DNA of 64,000 bases from Spirodela intermedia (lineage: Eukaryota; Streptophyta; Magnoliopsida; Alismatales; Araceae). Location of the stretch: contig LR746266.1 in the NCBI GenBank assembly GCA_902729315.2, positions 873,001 through 937,000 on the forward strand, given 5' to 3'. Both the position numbers and the translations under genes were made by a program. Below the pieces are notes generated by a model that was given only the letters and a program-made list of their open reading frames with translations, did no database searches and was not told the origin of the DNA. How positions within the stretch are numbered: position 1 is the first letter of the stretch; each line of letters begins with the position of its first letter. Below, piece by piece: positions 1 through 13,160 of the stretch.

Positions 1-3000
1 GGCGTAACATAATCTTAACTTGGTTAAATGCTCGTTATGAGAGCTTCAATTGATTTAAATCTGAACTTTTCACAAATGACCAAGTTGATTATTTCATGAA
101 AGTTTGTTTTCTTATTTGCAGTGAAGCTGGAGAGCTTTATAAAAAGAAGCTGGCCAATTTTGTGGAGAAACGACTGAAATCAGAGAGGACTGCTTCTGTA
201 TGTATCTACTGATGTATAGCTGCCCTGTTAATTGAATTATTGTTTAAGCATTCTTATCTTTGTTTCTTTGGCTGATGGTAATCGATAGTTGAATCTTCTG
301 TTTCCTTGAAAGTCTCTCCTTTGTTGTCTTTATGGAACTCCACAATATGCTGTGAACACTTTCTGTCATTTCCTGATTTTTAATATTCACGTAAAAAGAT
401 TGCTGCATGTGACTGCAGCTTTCTCGGCATTTGCATCTTACAATATGGGCAGACTCTTCTCCATAAAGAATGAAATGTTTTGTTTCGTTACACAGGCTAC
501 TGTTGCATGCAATTTTGTTTTTTTTTTGAGCCCTCATTTTTGTGTAATTTTATACTAGTGACCGTAAGATATTTTTATACTAAATCCTCTGGGATCGTAC
601 ACATGATTTCCTAGATAATATTATAGCTGTAGTAAATCTTTTTGTAGATCGTTTTATGAGGTTTTGAGTATGGCCTGTTTTCTAAAACGTTTGGTATAAT
701 TATTAACATAAATCAATGGCCTGAAGTCTGAGGAAATAAAGGTAATTTTTACTTGTTTTTGTTCATGCATTAAATTATCATTAGTCAGGTTCTGAACGTC
801 TATTCTAAGTTTGATTTTTGAGCGTTGTCTGTTTTGTTTAATGCCCAGTAAACACGAATGCCATCAGTTTTTAGATTAAAATACTTAACTGTGCACTTAT
901 TTTCGATCACGACCGATTTGGGATTATATGTTGGCTTTAGCTGCTGGCTGAATATGGAACAATATAGTACGACCTACAGATAACTCATTTGGCCTTCTAT
1001 CTGAACATATTTTTTTTGGGATTTCTTTGTACTTTTGAATTCAATTTCAAACTATTTATTTGGATCAATGTTTGTCCGGATTTTGTTGGCTATTTTTTTA
1101 TGCTTTCTTTCTTGGTCGTAGTCTGAGCTCAGATTACAAGTTTTCAGCCCTAAGTAGATCACGGTATCCTTAGATTTTCAGATCTGGTACCAGATCAACC
1201 TCAAACTTTAAAATCAAATCGTAACACGATGCGCAAACTCAAGTTTGGTGGGCAACACGAACCGAAAATTCATTGTGAATTTTTTTTTGTTTCCCTAATA
1301 AGTAGCCACCTGAAGTATATAACCACTGAACCAGTTCTGGGAGCCTGACATTCCATCCAACAATGTTGTCCTTTTCAGAACTTTGTAAATATTCTGGCTT
1401 CAATGTTATTTGAACTTTTAGTATCCTCATTATCAGTAAAATGCGTTTAGGTGATGACGCATAACACTTTGTTGTATTGTACTCGGAAATCTTCATCATC
1501 CTCGATTAATTTCTAGTTTGTTGTGTAGCAGATGTTCATCTCACGGTAGAAAAGTAATTTAGTATATACAGTTCTTAGTGAGATGGTCTCACTGCGATGT
1601 AATCAAGGATTCAATTTTCAACTGAACAAATTTCACCGAATACGTGCTGGATAAGCAGTCATTAATTAGCTATCCCCAAACATGTTAATAGGTGTCGACA
1701 AAATTGCTATTTGGATCTTAAAATTATTTAGTTAAAAATTAGCTCCGCTTTGTTAGTTTTTGCGACATGAATCTTATGTTTCGTTATTTCATTGTCTTCA
1801 TCTCACACAAGGTAGGCCTTACGATGTTGGGTTATATCACCTTCATACTGCAGTCATCTGTTATAACTGCGGGTTTGAACCGACTAAATGTTGTTGATCA
1901 TCAAACTCAAAGTTATTTGGCCCTTTATATATTTCTGATCGGTCATTACCACGTCACTTTCATTCTTTTTTCCCCTGATTATATAAGGGTTTTTTTTCCA
2001 TTAAAGACTTTTTAAGAATTTGTGACTAGTTACTTTTCTTTTGAATCTCTTCTTCTTATCTAACGTGCAGGCTCATTTTTTTTATATATCTTTGTTTAAT
2101 TCTCTTCTGGTTTAGATATGGACAAGTACTCTTCAGAGAACAATATTGACTGCAAGCCCAATTGTTGGATTCCCTAAGGTTAGCCCTTTTTCACGTTTAG
2201 TTTAATTAGCCTGCCGGAATTTGAATTTTATAGGATTGGAAAAGAAACATTGACGTGATTTGATATTGGGTAATGATCTTCACAATCTTAGCTTATCAAA
2301 TCTGGCAATGGCCGAATCTTTGCAAAGTCTGGTTTTGTTTGCGTGGTTCAGATCATGGCAGCCTGAAAGTTTCAGGCATCGTATAATTCTGTCTTGTCAA
2401 AAATTGGCCCCTACTAAAAAAAAGTGTTGGTCCGGCATTGATTGGCATGGATAAGTATTAAGTGAACTGATTGCTGCCCAATCCTATCAAATAATTTTTA
2501 AAGTAACTAACTTTGATCCTATGACTGTCATTTGGCATAGATCCAGTGGCGTGCTCTGGACGAGATAAATGCAGGAGTATGTGATGGAATGACCTATGAA
2601 GAGATCAAGAGAAACATGCCTGATGAATATGAGTATGTATATAGCATGGGTTCTTTCTTTATCAATTTACCTCATCCTAATCGTGTGATTAATAATAAGG
2701 GCTTTCCGCTTTTATCTGCATTAATACGTTACCTATGCTTAGGATGGCTCCTTTCATGGTCATAGTCATCGTTCACATATTTCATATTCCTGAAGTAAAA
2801 TTACTATTTTAGGATGTGCTTGTTGTAATCTGCATGGCAGGTACTAAATCCCTGGTATTGTTGTTCATGGTAAAAGTGACATCTCTCCTGTGGTGGGAGT
2901 GATACACATTGGTTGTGTGAGGTTCTCAGTGAACACTTGAAAAGACAGATATAGTAGAGGTACGTCTGAAGAGTGTGGAGTACACAGCAAGAGGGACATC

Positions 3001-4441
3001 TAGAAGAGAAAATAAGTTATTTTGAGAGGCAATGGGTTCTACATAGGAGCACTGATGAGACCTACTGTTAGGTACCAATGCTCTCTTTGTTGTAGGAAAA
3101 ATGAGGAAGATAAATGCTTAAACCAGGAGGAGAGAAGCAATCACGCGTGTGCACATGAATTTGGACGCGGTTCCAATAACCTGCATCCATGGACACCCCG
3201 AACACCAGAGAAGAGACGTTTCTTTAGGTGCAAAGAGTCAGGGACAATGGGTGTGAGATGATCTCCAGGAAAATAACAGACTCTGTGGTACAACGCCTAT
3301 GATGATGAGGGAAAGAGAATAAGAGACAGGAATTGGCCCAGACTGAATTGGGAGACCGAATTGGCCGAGAAGTCTGGACATATCATCTAGACTTTAGCCA
3401 ATGTGGCCCAGCCTGAGTAGTCCAAATGGTTTTCTGGACAGGGTTATAAGAAATTTTCAAGCCCACTTCCATTGGATTGAGAAACTTATCCGATTCCCAC
3501 TGTGATGTGGATGATTTATAGGGCTTATATTACTTAGTGCTCATTGCACTAAGTGCTTGCACAAAAGTATGGGCAGATTCTATCTATTGGCTTGGCTTCT
3601 TTTTTTTTTAGCTGTTGCTCTCCGTCGAATGCTGACTTATTCACGCCATGATTCCTTAATTCAGGATGTTTATAATGAAAAATATTCCTAATCATGACAA
3701 GGAACTGTGCTCTCTCGAAGAAAGCTCAAGTTTTTATCGAACACTGAAGTATGTATTCTTAGTACTCATCCTACTTTCTCTGATTTCAGATCTCGTAAGA
3801 AAGACAAGCTACGGTATCGCTATCCTCGTGGAGAGTCGTACCTTGATGTTATCCAGAGGTTTGCTTCTCAATATGCGTAAGATCGGAAAGTGAGAGCACA
3901 AAAGATGCCCTCAGATGCACTGAATGAGCTCATTTCATTGTTCTCAGGTTAGAACCAGTGATAATCGAGCTTGAACGGCAACGTGGTCCAGTTGTTGTGA
4001 TATCCCACCAGGTGAGATTAGTTCCAGATCCTTTTTTCTACTTGAATCCATCAGCTACCGTGGACTTCCATCGGTTCCTGATCTATAGTATGGATGAGGG
4101 TGGTTCAAGACAGATTCGGGACTTCCTCAGGTTTCCATACCCGGAGAAAATCCTGTTCCTGCGAAGATCCAAGATGGAAATGAGGAGAATTTAAAAGATA
4201 AGATGATGGATTTATATGGCATGTTCTGTCACGCCGGAGATCTTGAAACCCCACGCGCGCTTTCAGATGAAATGCACCCATCTGCTATATTTTTGATCGG
4301 TGCTCTATTGATTAGACTAATTTTCGCTGACTGTTTGTTTTTGTATGTTTACAGGCTGTCTTGAGAGCTCTATATGCCTACTTTGCTGATAAACCCTTGA
4401 AAGAAATCCCTTACATTGAGGTATGAAAACGATGGGCTTTT

Positions 4442-4534
<93 letters not shown>

Positions 4535-4830
4535 GTGTGTTTATATACACAGGACTTTGTGGGCACATTTTGTTTCGATGATGCTGACTCTCTGTCACCC
4601 AAAAATTCAGTCGTTTTATCTCTCTCCGTTTGCCCAGTTTCTCTTCAAATCCACCTCAACTCTCTGTCTATCTCTCTCTCTCTCTCTCCCTCAATCTCTC
4701 TCTGCCTGTCTCTGTCTCTCTCTATCCTTCTCAAGTGTTCCGATGGCTTCAGGTACCCCTGCATACCATAATCGAGATACAGATGGGTGTTGCTGGCGTC
4801 CAAGAGAAAAGATACAAGCTCATGGATTGA
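1..4830 (+). CDS. F2KP: 6-phosphofructo-2-kinase/fructose-2,6-bisphosphatase, 3' part
   Basis: The bifunctional enzyme makes and breaks fructose-2,6-bisphosphate, the cytosolic regulator of glycolysis, gluconeogenesis and sucrose synthesis. Only the 3' end is in the window; it begins inside an intron. Seven exons can be read: 122-197, 2116-2178, 2541-2632, 3790-3858, 3948-4011, 4355-4420 and 4753-4830 (TGA stop). All have GT-AG borders and join in one frame. They encode the C-terminal bisphosphatase domain (histidine phosphatase superfamily): a segment with INAGVCDGMTYEEI, which holds the conserved Glu, then RYPRGESYLD, VVISHQAVLRALYAYF with the second catalytic His, and a C-terminus ending KRYKLMD. 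The kinase domain and the first catalytic His (RHG) lie upstream of the window. The intron 2633-3789 is long, and the intron 4421-4752 is mostly a CT microsatellite. Family identity is secure; partiality is due to the window edge. Confidence 0.93.
4449..4531. repeat. (CT)n microsatellite in the last F2KP intron
   Basis: An 83-base, nearly pure CT run fills much of the 332-base intron between the last two F2KP exons; a second, interrupted CT-rich patch follows at about 4665-4730, shortly before the acceptor. Open frames over it encode only Leu-Ser or Arg-Glu dipeptide runs and are not genes. Confidence 0.95.
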
Positions 4831-6956
4831 AGGCGTTCTGCGGTCGCCTCCGAGGCGCCGCACCTCCTGGCCAGCAGCGGGGGGGACGCTCAAGACGACT
4901 GTTCCAACACTGAACTGGAATTCCTTTTTTTTTTTTTTTTTCTGAAATTAAAAAAATTCTCCCCCCGCGGCAAACTCTGTATAGAAAATAATAACATTAT
5001 GAGCCCAGTGAGGGGTCCCTGTTTTTCGGTCGCCCAATCCGTACGGTCAACTCCCACTAACATTCTGTCTTTGTGAAAATGCCCCGTGCCTCCTGATACT
5101 AAACAAAAAACCCTCCACCATTGAAATAATATTAGATATCAATCCCCAACCAGGTTTGAGGGGCCTTCTGGAGCCGGAAAATGCTGGCTGGAGAGAAATT
5201 AAATTAAAAAGCAGGGATTATTATCGAAAAATATTGGTGAAAATACTGGTTGAAACTGGGCCGTATGCGCATGGAGCTTGGATGAGAGTGGATTTCTTTC
5301 TCCCTTGTTAGTCAACCTTCCTCATGCACGTCTCCCCTGGTCGGTCAGTGCCACCCAACAGAAAGTCCACGGTACGTTGAACCATGCAGAGAACAGACAA
5401 AGCACTAGTTTTTTAATAATCTTCATAAACTTTGTGAAGTCGGGTCTTGGGGTCATCAGATGTACCTTTAAGAACATCAAAATATGTAAAAATGGGACCA
5501 AAATAGCCCGAGTTCACCACTGGAAATATTATTATTTTTTTAATATAGAAAAAGTTTGATACATAGTGTGTTGACCCGGCACAGACAAGTGTTGACAAAT
5601 TGTTGACCAAAGAGTAAAGCATGCAGGATTGACTCAAATAAGTCCTAAATAGTTAGTACATTTCAGCATCTCTAAGATATTTGATGATACGTAGGTTGCG
5701 GAGTTTTAAAACAGAAATAACATCTAAATAAATATCAATAAAATTTCAAGATTGATAATGCTTACTAAATGAGGCATATTCCAAGCCATAATATAGCACA
5801 AAATTCTCAAGAGTTTATAGATGAGACTATATTTCATTGCTCATTTTTCTAAGTTTTTACTTGAGAAAATCATGCGAAGTTATGGATTTTTTAATTTCTC
5901 TATCGGTTAATTTTGTTTGTAATTTTATTTTATTTTTAATTTCTTTGCGCGTTATAATATAGCAAACTGAGTATCGACTAGGGTTTTATCTGTTCAGCAC
6001 TACTCGGACGGCGGTATGAGCTCGAGCTCTGCGCGACAGCCGGCGGAGTCCTCGCGTTGTTCAAGTGTATCGACATGACGTGACGGAGCGACCCACGAGA
6101 CAGGGAGAAGAAACGCTGCCCATTCAGAGAATAGCCTGCAGAGGGAGGGCGAAGGAGACGAGAAGCAGAGAGAGAGCGAGAGAGGGGACATGGATCACCG
6201 GCATCTTTGCTCTCTCACACGTGTTACAAGTAGAAATTTAATTGGCGAAGTGATCAGTTCCGATGTGATGGACGATCTCAGTGAGAGTATCTGCTTTCAT
6301 CGAAAAACGATCCTCACGAATAGTATCTTCTTCCCCGCCCAAACACCTTCGTTCTCCTGAAGAAGCAACCATGAGAAGTAGGGACAGTAAATTGGCAAAC
6401 CCTAATGCATTCCATGCCCCGGCATGAGAGGGTCGATGAAAGCTTTTAAGAGATTTCATGCATGTCTAGTTTCACACGCTCATCCAAATCATAGTCCATA
6501 TATGCTCATGATCTTGGCTCAACCGGCCTATTTCTCGACTCTCGGGTCTCAAAGTCAAAGGCCTAAGAAGGGTCAACATAGTCTCGTATGAAAGTCGTCA
6601 TCGATCACGTAGGTAGGAGTGAACCAGGCGTGAGCCTTATGAGTTCTTTACAGTTTCCCAAGCTTTCTCCAAGTCTGTGGAAATGAACTCTATCGACGTA
6701 AAACTGCGTCAAAATGATGAAATGCTGCCATTTATATGCTTCAACGTTGTATAATCATGCGTCAGAATGCGCAAGAAGTATGGGATCTACCTGGATTATG
6801 ACGTCAGCAGCTGTTTGTCTTTGGAGGCGTATGTTTGAGAGAAGGCACGTGTGAATTAAATGCAAACTCTTCATACAAGAGTTGGGTGAAGTGATATCTT
6901 GATAAGACGGTGGGTAAGCTCAGAGCTCGACTTCATTCATCATTTTTATAAATAAG

Positions 6957-6957
6957 A

Positions 6958-7051
<94 letters not shown>

Positions 7052-7052
7052 T
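6957..7052. repeat. (TTA)n microsatellite
   Basis: About 32 uninterrupted copies of a TTA/ATT trinucleotide in non-coding DNA. Long perfect runs like this are usually length-polymorphic. Confidence 0.97.
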
Positions 7053-7173
7053 GAGAACTGAGCTTCAATATCAGCCCAACCCTCTACAAGAAATCAGACT
7101 CAGCTCAGACCAGTGTCATTTTGTGGGGTTTTAGCCTCGAACACATTTCTAAAGAAACATGGTAGCTCCTCCA

Positions 7174-7175
<2 letters not shown>

Positions 7176-7208
<33 letters not shown>
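7176..7208. repeat. (CT)n microsatellite
   Basis: Sixteen perfect CT units in intergenic DNA. Confidence 0.9.
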
Positions 7209-7210
<2 letters not shown>

Positions 7211-9429
7211 GCGTGGGCAACCTTCTAAGGGGTCCTCACCAATCCTTGAACTCATCCATCCGAGAGTTCATACTGATCCTTGGGAGTAGTAAGAGGTAGA
7301 TAGCTACTTCCAATCCTGAATGGATACTTTCACCCTGGAAATGGACAAGAGACACCCGATGATATGAATCTCCTTGTATGAGTGATGAAGGAACAAACAG
7401 ACTGCTTCACAGGAAGAATAGGGCAACAACCATTTCAATCTGTTCTTGAGAATTTCCATGCGAAATATGTACTCCAAATTACTTGTTCTTCTTCACGCCA
7501 AAACAACCACTCTTTTCTAGATTTTTTTATTCTAAAACTATCGCAAAACTCTCCTGAAAAGAAGTTTGCTGTGATGTTGATCTACTTTTAACAGAAAACT
7601 TTCCTCCGACGCAGGTTACTTAAAATTATCAACAGAAAGTGTTTGAGATATCTCATTCTGGCTGCAATGAAAACTACGGTAGATTGCAAAGAAAACTTTT
7701 AATAGGGAAGTTCCTGCTGGACGCAATGAAATGAAGAAATTTTATCTATCTGTTACTCATTTTCTCGCTCATTACTACTCTAAGTGGTACTGGATAGACC
7801 CATATAATCCTCATAAACTCCTAATAAATGGGACGCAAAGTTGGACCAGCGAAATGTCAAGAAACTCTGCACAAATCCAACATCTAATATGGAAATAAAA
7901 TAAGTGATATATGTATATATATATATATATAGATATAAGTCTCCAATTTTTTCTCACATGAATCAAGCGTGAGAAAAGATAATCGTATAAAGATCGCCTG
8001 GCAGACTAATGGCTCATCCATTGAGGAAGAAGCACAATTGGGCAACGCTGGAAAAATCAAGGGGAAGAGAGTTCGTGTGAAACAGGTGGAAATATATAGT
8101 ATTGGGTAGAAATTAGCAACCTCCCCGATATCCCATGTCCAATTGATGAATCCGGCTATGCTGCGGTGTGCAGTGGAAGGATGATGGTTCATATGAAAGA
8201 AAAAGGGACTAGTTCCTATAATTAGGTGAGCGACATTCAGATAGCCCTCATTGGCATAGAAGAGCCCTGTTCGATGGGGAGTTTGAAGAGGGAGATCAAG
8301 AAGCATTCATAAAATGGTCCCAAATGACTAGCCATATATTTATTTCGCTACTATAAAGGAGAGCATCCGGGTCATTTCGACGACAAGTGATGGCAACAAT
8401 TTCAAATCAAGGTCAGAGTTTCTCACCGTTTTTCCTGAAGCAGGGTCTCACTTATCGGGTCCTGTGCACATGCGTGAGAGAGAGAGAGAGAGAGAGAATG
8501 TTACTAATGCGTCACTGGGGCAAGCTTACCTACATGTTTCCAGTTTTTCACCAGTTCTCCGTTGAATCTCGAGTTCTCCTACAAGAAATCAGCCGAAGCG
8601 TCGTCAGAAGAAGACTCAGATTGAATGTCAAATCCCTTGCTATGTTACTATCCAAGCTGAGATGAGGCTACTGTCATCAATTTACCAAACCGATGGACGT
8701 TAATCTTTTCTTCACAGGCCCACAGACTACAGAGAGACGCTATAAACAAGACCACAATAAGGTAGCTAAAATAGTAGGATCTTAGTTCTAGGTTTCCTGC
8801 TGATGATTCATCTGTGTTTGTAGATAAATAGCTCATAGAGAGGAGACCTCAAACATACAAGAACAAACGGTATTCTACGATTTCCAAAGGTTTGAGCCCA
8901 AGAAAATTATACGAGCAAGGTTATCACTGTTTCATGTGCGAAAGAAAGCGATCTAACGTGTTCCTGATTGGAATCATAGAACACATGTAGAATTTATATG
9001 TCGGGATCCAACTCAGGACTCTCCAAGAAGACATGAATCCCCAAGACCAAGCCAGAAATAGAAAACCTTAAAGAAGAACAAGCAAACCTCCTCTATCACG
9101 CCCCCCCCATCAGACCCATCAACGTCCGTGAAAACAGTGTCAATGTGCGCTAAACTAATTGACAAGATCAAGGATGACCTATACAAGAGATCTTCCTGTT
9201 GGTAGGAAGTAACAGCTGATCACTCGCCAGAAACACCGTCTTCATTCCTGGAGTAGGTTTGCGACGAAGAGATCTTACAATGGAGAAATGTGAAGTGGCT
9301 CTGTCTTCCATTTGGATGGGAAAAAATGCCCAAGAGAACGAAAACATGAACTCTGAATGTCATCATCGGATGTGAGCCGCATGCATGAGAGAGAAAACCC
9401 TAATCCTTCTCCGACGTCTCTTGTTCGCT

Positions 9430-10341
9430 TCAGAATCCTCCTCTTCCACCCATTCCTTCGCTTAACGATATGTCGAAGAAGAAAGGGTCAGCATCATCCC
9501 ACAGACAGTAGTCTGCACCGACGTACGGCCATGCCGCCGGCGACACGGGTCCGTCGTGCTGATGCAGGAAGATGTCATCTGGTGTCTCGAACTGCGGCGC
9601 AGCCAGTGACGTGGATGACGAGGAGTCAGCCGGCGGCGGACAAGAGATGGAGAGACTGGAGCTAACGGATCCAGCGAGGGAGCCGATCTCCTCATACATG
9701 CTGGCAGCCAGACGGTGCGCGTGGGGGAGTGAACCCGGTTCCTCATCCGCGACTTCTTCTGCGATTTCTCGCTGTTGTTCCTGCAGCTGTTGATGATGTT
9801 GTTGCTGTTGATGTTGATGTTGATGTTGATGTTGATGAAGAAGATGTTGAGGAGGGCAGAAAAGACTGGAGGCTGCCGTCGAGAAGAGAGGGTACGTGGA
9901 GGCAACAACGGGGAAAGGGAACCCAGATGGGCGAGGAAGGAGAGGTCTCAGAGTTGTCATGGAGGAACCTCCGCCGCTGGCGCCGCCGCCCTGGGAAGAA
10001 GACGACGCCGAGGGCTGGAGATTAAGCTGGGCCCGGGAGCCATACAGGAGAAGGGCGGCGCGGTCATAGGCCCTGGCGGCATCGTCGGCGGTGGAGAAGG
10101 TGCCGAGCCACTTGCGAGTTCGCTTCCGCGGTTCTCTGATCTCGGCCACCCACTTGCCCCAGCTCCGCTGCCGGACGCCTCGATACCGGAACTTGCTATT
10201 ATCGGGTCCCCCTTTGCCCTTCCCCCTCCTGCTCTTGGTGGTGCCGCCATTGCTATTTTCGCTGCCTTCTTCTGGGAGAGGAGGAAGAGGAGGGTGATGA
10301 TGGTGGCGATGGTACTGTTCTATTGGGCGTGCACCATCCAT
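9430..10341 (-). CDS. ABI4: ABI4-like AP2/ERF transcription factor
   Basis: Single-exon gene for 303 residues. The AP2 domain (about residues 51-108) begins [19 protein letters not shown] and continues through [14 protein letters not shown] to [13 protein letters not shown], the form typical of ABI4 in the DREB A-3 group. In Arabidopsis and maize ABI4 binds CE1-like (CACCG) elements and relays ABA and sugar signals in seeds and seedlings. Other visible parts are an N-terminal His/Pro stretch, a basic Ser/Arg/Gly/Lys patch at 34-45, an LRPLLPRP motif at 131-138, a His/Gln run at about 169-190 and an acidic-aromatic C-terminus with DADPFFFDI, a likely activation region. Lack of introns and high GC fit the family. 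Transcription runs leftwards, so the promoter lies beyond 10341. Identity rests on the AP2 domain plus the LRP motif. Confidence 0.88.
   Translation of the reverse strand: MDGARPIEQYHRHHHHPPLPPLPEEGSENSNGGTTKSRRGKGKGGPDNSKFRYRGVRQRSWGKWVAEIREPRKRTRKWLGTFSTADDAARAYDRAALLLYGSRAQLNLQPSASSSSQGGGASGGGSSMTTLRPLLPRPSGFPFPVVASTYPLFSTAASSLFCPPQHLLHQHQHQHQHQQQQHHQQLQEQQREIAEEVADEEPGSLPHAHRLAASMYEEIGSLAGSVSSSLSISCPPPADSSSSTSLAAPQFETPDDIFLHQHDGPVSPAAWPYVGADYCLWDDADPFFFDISLSEGMGGRGGF
9781..9842. repeat. His/Gln-coding short tandem repeat inside the ABI4-like gene
   Basis: On the plus strand a TGATGT hexamer and related TGTTGC units are repeated; on the coding strand they give alternating His-Gln then a Gln-rich run. 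The reading frame stays open, so unit changes would alter the length of the low-complexity linker without a frameshift. Confidence 0.85.
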
Positions 10342-10602
10342 TATTTTCCTGTTGAGGAAAAAAATAGAACCTTAAATGGAAATAAGCGGAGTGGCCTCGT
10401 TCACTGTGGGGAGATGGGAGAGGAGGGAGGGGAAGATGACTGCCGCATGGGCCGGAGGGGGGAGCTCTCCCTATCTGCACTCTCTATGGTGGAGAAGGCG
10501 GTGGTCACAGAGAAAAGTTAAGAAAGGGACTGCATGTTGCAGGGTTCCTTCCGCATTAGGGTTAAGCTATCTGCATGAGCACGACCATTGGAAGAAGAGA
10601 GC

Positions 10603-10605
<3 letters not shown>

Positions 10606-10677
<72 letters not shown>
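10606..10677. repeat. (GA)n microsatellite upstream of ABI4-like gene
   Basis: About 36 GA units lying some 265 bases upstream of the ABI4-like start codon (gene on minus strand), so in the proximal promoter or the 5' untranslated region. On the coding strand it reads as CT, the usual composition of plant leaders. Confidence 0.93.
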
Positions 10678-10687
<10 letters not shown>

Positions 10688-12703
10688 AAGGTAGGACTGG
10701 TGTGAACAGGTTAATTGAGGGACGCCGTCGAGAGAAGTCGGGTGGGGTGGAAGATAAACAGGGTCATTCCTGTAGTTGGATTCTTGCGGTTATTTCTTCC
10801 CGGTTCGGTTGGGTAGCGAGTCATTTGTGCGTTTTATCTCTCTGTCTCTCTCCGTCTCTCTCGGGGTTATGGTGCAATAGCTCACTTGCTTTGATTGCAC
10901 TAAATTGATTGCAGAAGACGGAGGCATAACCCGCACAGGAAAGCAGAGCTATGACTCCGGCCAATGTGACAGATAGAGGAAGGTAGAGAGAGAGAGAGAG
11001 AGAGAGAGACGTGGAGAGTAACAGAGAGAAAGAGAGGTAGATGTGAATAAAAAGGGAGGTAGAGCGCAGAAGAGAGGGATGGAGAGAGAGAGAGACAGTA
11101 GTCGGCAGAGAGAGACTAGGTTGGCCATGGCGGAATGAAGGTGGTTGGGGGGTTCGCTCGTGCATGCGAAGAGACGATGCACTGCTGAGTACCAAAAAAA
11201 CTGTTCTTGGGAAGCGGCGAGGCTGTCGTCTTTGATAGGGACATTGGTTTCCAGATGCGACGCCTCGCTATTATTGCTATCATCTTCGTTGGCCATCTTC
11301 CCCCCCTCTGACGTCGCTCCGATTGCACCACACTACCGTCTCTCTCTCTCTAACGCAGTCGCAACGACGGAAGCCAGACAGGCATCAACGGCTTGGAAAA
11401 AATCTTATAACAACGGACGGTTGACCGAATGAAACAAGTAGGAAACAAGTGAGAATGTCTAGAGCCGTCTTTCGCTTCATACAATGCTCTTTAAGATCAT
11501 ATCTTTCCATCGACTATTGACTTTCTATCCGCAAGTGTCAGTCCAGCCACGTACATCTCCTTCCCCCATCCGCACTATGAATAGTCCAGGCTATGTCCAG
11601 CTCTGCCCAAATCTTTCGTTATTGGAGCATATACTTCTCCGGTCAGTGTGCATCATCCTTCCTTTCTTTAATAATGTCACTGTTATTCTTTTGTCCTTTT
11701 TCCTTCAAGGTCCTTAGATTCACATGCTTCACAGCTTGGCGACAATCTGGAACTCCGACAATCTTGATTTCCCATGTTAATTGACCTAGACTTTATCGTG
11801 CAAATAAATATTAATTTCCTTGACTCTTTCATTCTATTCATGGGCACTGATACCGCTAATGCACCATACTTGTGAAATATCTCTTGAAACCTTATGCGTG
11901 CGTAAAATATATTTAAAATTATCAAGAGAATAGTCTAAAATGCTGCCCAATTTGTGCCCATCAATGGGAACAACGAGACTCAGATACTAACCCAAATTGG
12001 GAATTAATTTCGGATTTAAAATGTCACAGTTCTCATCCTCCACCTGTTGACATCTACAGTAGATTCTTGATGGTTGACCTTCCACTTCTTGTCGCTCATT
12101 CTTTTCCTACATTTTTGGATGGGTTTTCATCTAGTAAAATCCATGCACTCTGTATCAATGATTCTAACATTTTAGTTTGTGATGAGCATAGTAGATTTCT
12201 TGTAAATACTATCAACATTTTTATTTGCTTCTCCTCTAGTGGAATCCTTTCCTTCCTTACCTTGGTTATCACATGAACAAAGAATTGAATCCAAGAGTTT
12301 AATCATCAGCTATAAAATATCATGTTGAAGTATGGAGCCATCGAAATACTTCAATTTTTGTACAATGCTTATCATGTTGAAGTATATTTTTTTAAATGAT
12401 TATTTGGTACCATAATTCCCCATCTTACTACACTTTTCTAATATTAATGTAAACCATCAAAAGTATACACAATGTTAATTACTTTGTGGCTAAAAAAAAT
12501 GGTAAAACCTTAATGATATGCATTTTAATTGGAAAATATGTTTTTTGTTGAAAATCATGTTTTGGGATAGGCTAACTATATGCAGCATTTATTTCCACCA
12601 CAATTCATTGATATGACTTCAGTAGTAGTGCTTTGTATGCTTTTTGGAAATGTTTATGGGGTAATCAACCTTGAAATTTGGATGTTGGCTGTAGATCTAA
12701 GTA

Positions 12704-12741
<38 letters not shown>

Positions 12742-12834
12742 GTATTCCCTCATGGAAACACTTGGAAGAAAATAAATTTAAAATGGTGTCCATGGGCTGC
12801 CTCCCCCAGTTCATCGTAGGCCATTTAATGCACC

Positions 12835-13160
12835 GGCCCATTCCATAGTGGTCCTCAGCTGAGGGGAAGATTTCCTTATTTAGTATTATGTGGACTGGAT
12901 TGTATTGGGCTTTTTTTGGGCCGGGCCCACACCATGCACGCCCATGATCGCCGCCTTAACTTTTGCGGCGGCCGCCGCTCGCTCCACGACAACTTTATCC
13001 CATCGCTGCTGCGCCTTTTCCAGTGGTGGCTTGTCCGTGGCTTATCTTGTCCTTTTTGGGCCGAGAGTCCGCGTTGGGCCCACCAAAAGTTTACCGTTTT
13101 TACTTTCTCTGGGCCCAGTGGACGTCATGCGGTAGAAAACTGCTCTCCGCCGGCCCACGG
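12835..13160. promoter_or_regulatory. Cluster of site II (TGGGCC) promoter elements without an assigned gene
   Basis: Six or more TGGGCC/GGCCCA hexamers occur in about 325 bases (near 12835, 12917, 12923, 13057, 13074, 13111 and 13152). Such elements are bound by TCP factors in promoters of plant housekeeping genes. No convincing coding region lies immediately on either side, so this is an inference from motif density only. Confidence 0.4.

Larger units (their letters stand above)
4831..9429. other. Intergenic region, no recognisable gene
   Basis: About 4.6 kb between the F2KP stop and the ABI4-like stop. It holds the F2KP 3' flank, poly-T and AT-rich stretches, a TTA microsatellite, a CT microsatellite and a short TA run (7913-7932). 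The longest open frame (7884-8306, minus) contains a Tyr-Ile repeat read through the TA run and matches no family I know. I see no tRNA, rRNA or intact transposon. Confidence 0.6.

Noticed and set aside
7884-8306. 140-codon minus-strand frame
   Set aside because: No family resemblance, a Tyr-Ile run derived from a TA repeat, and no promoter or splice context; chance ORF in AT-rich DNA is more likely.
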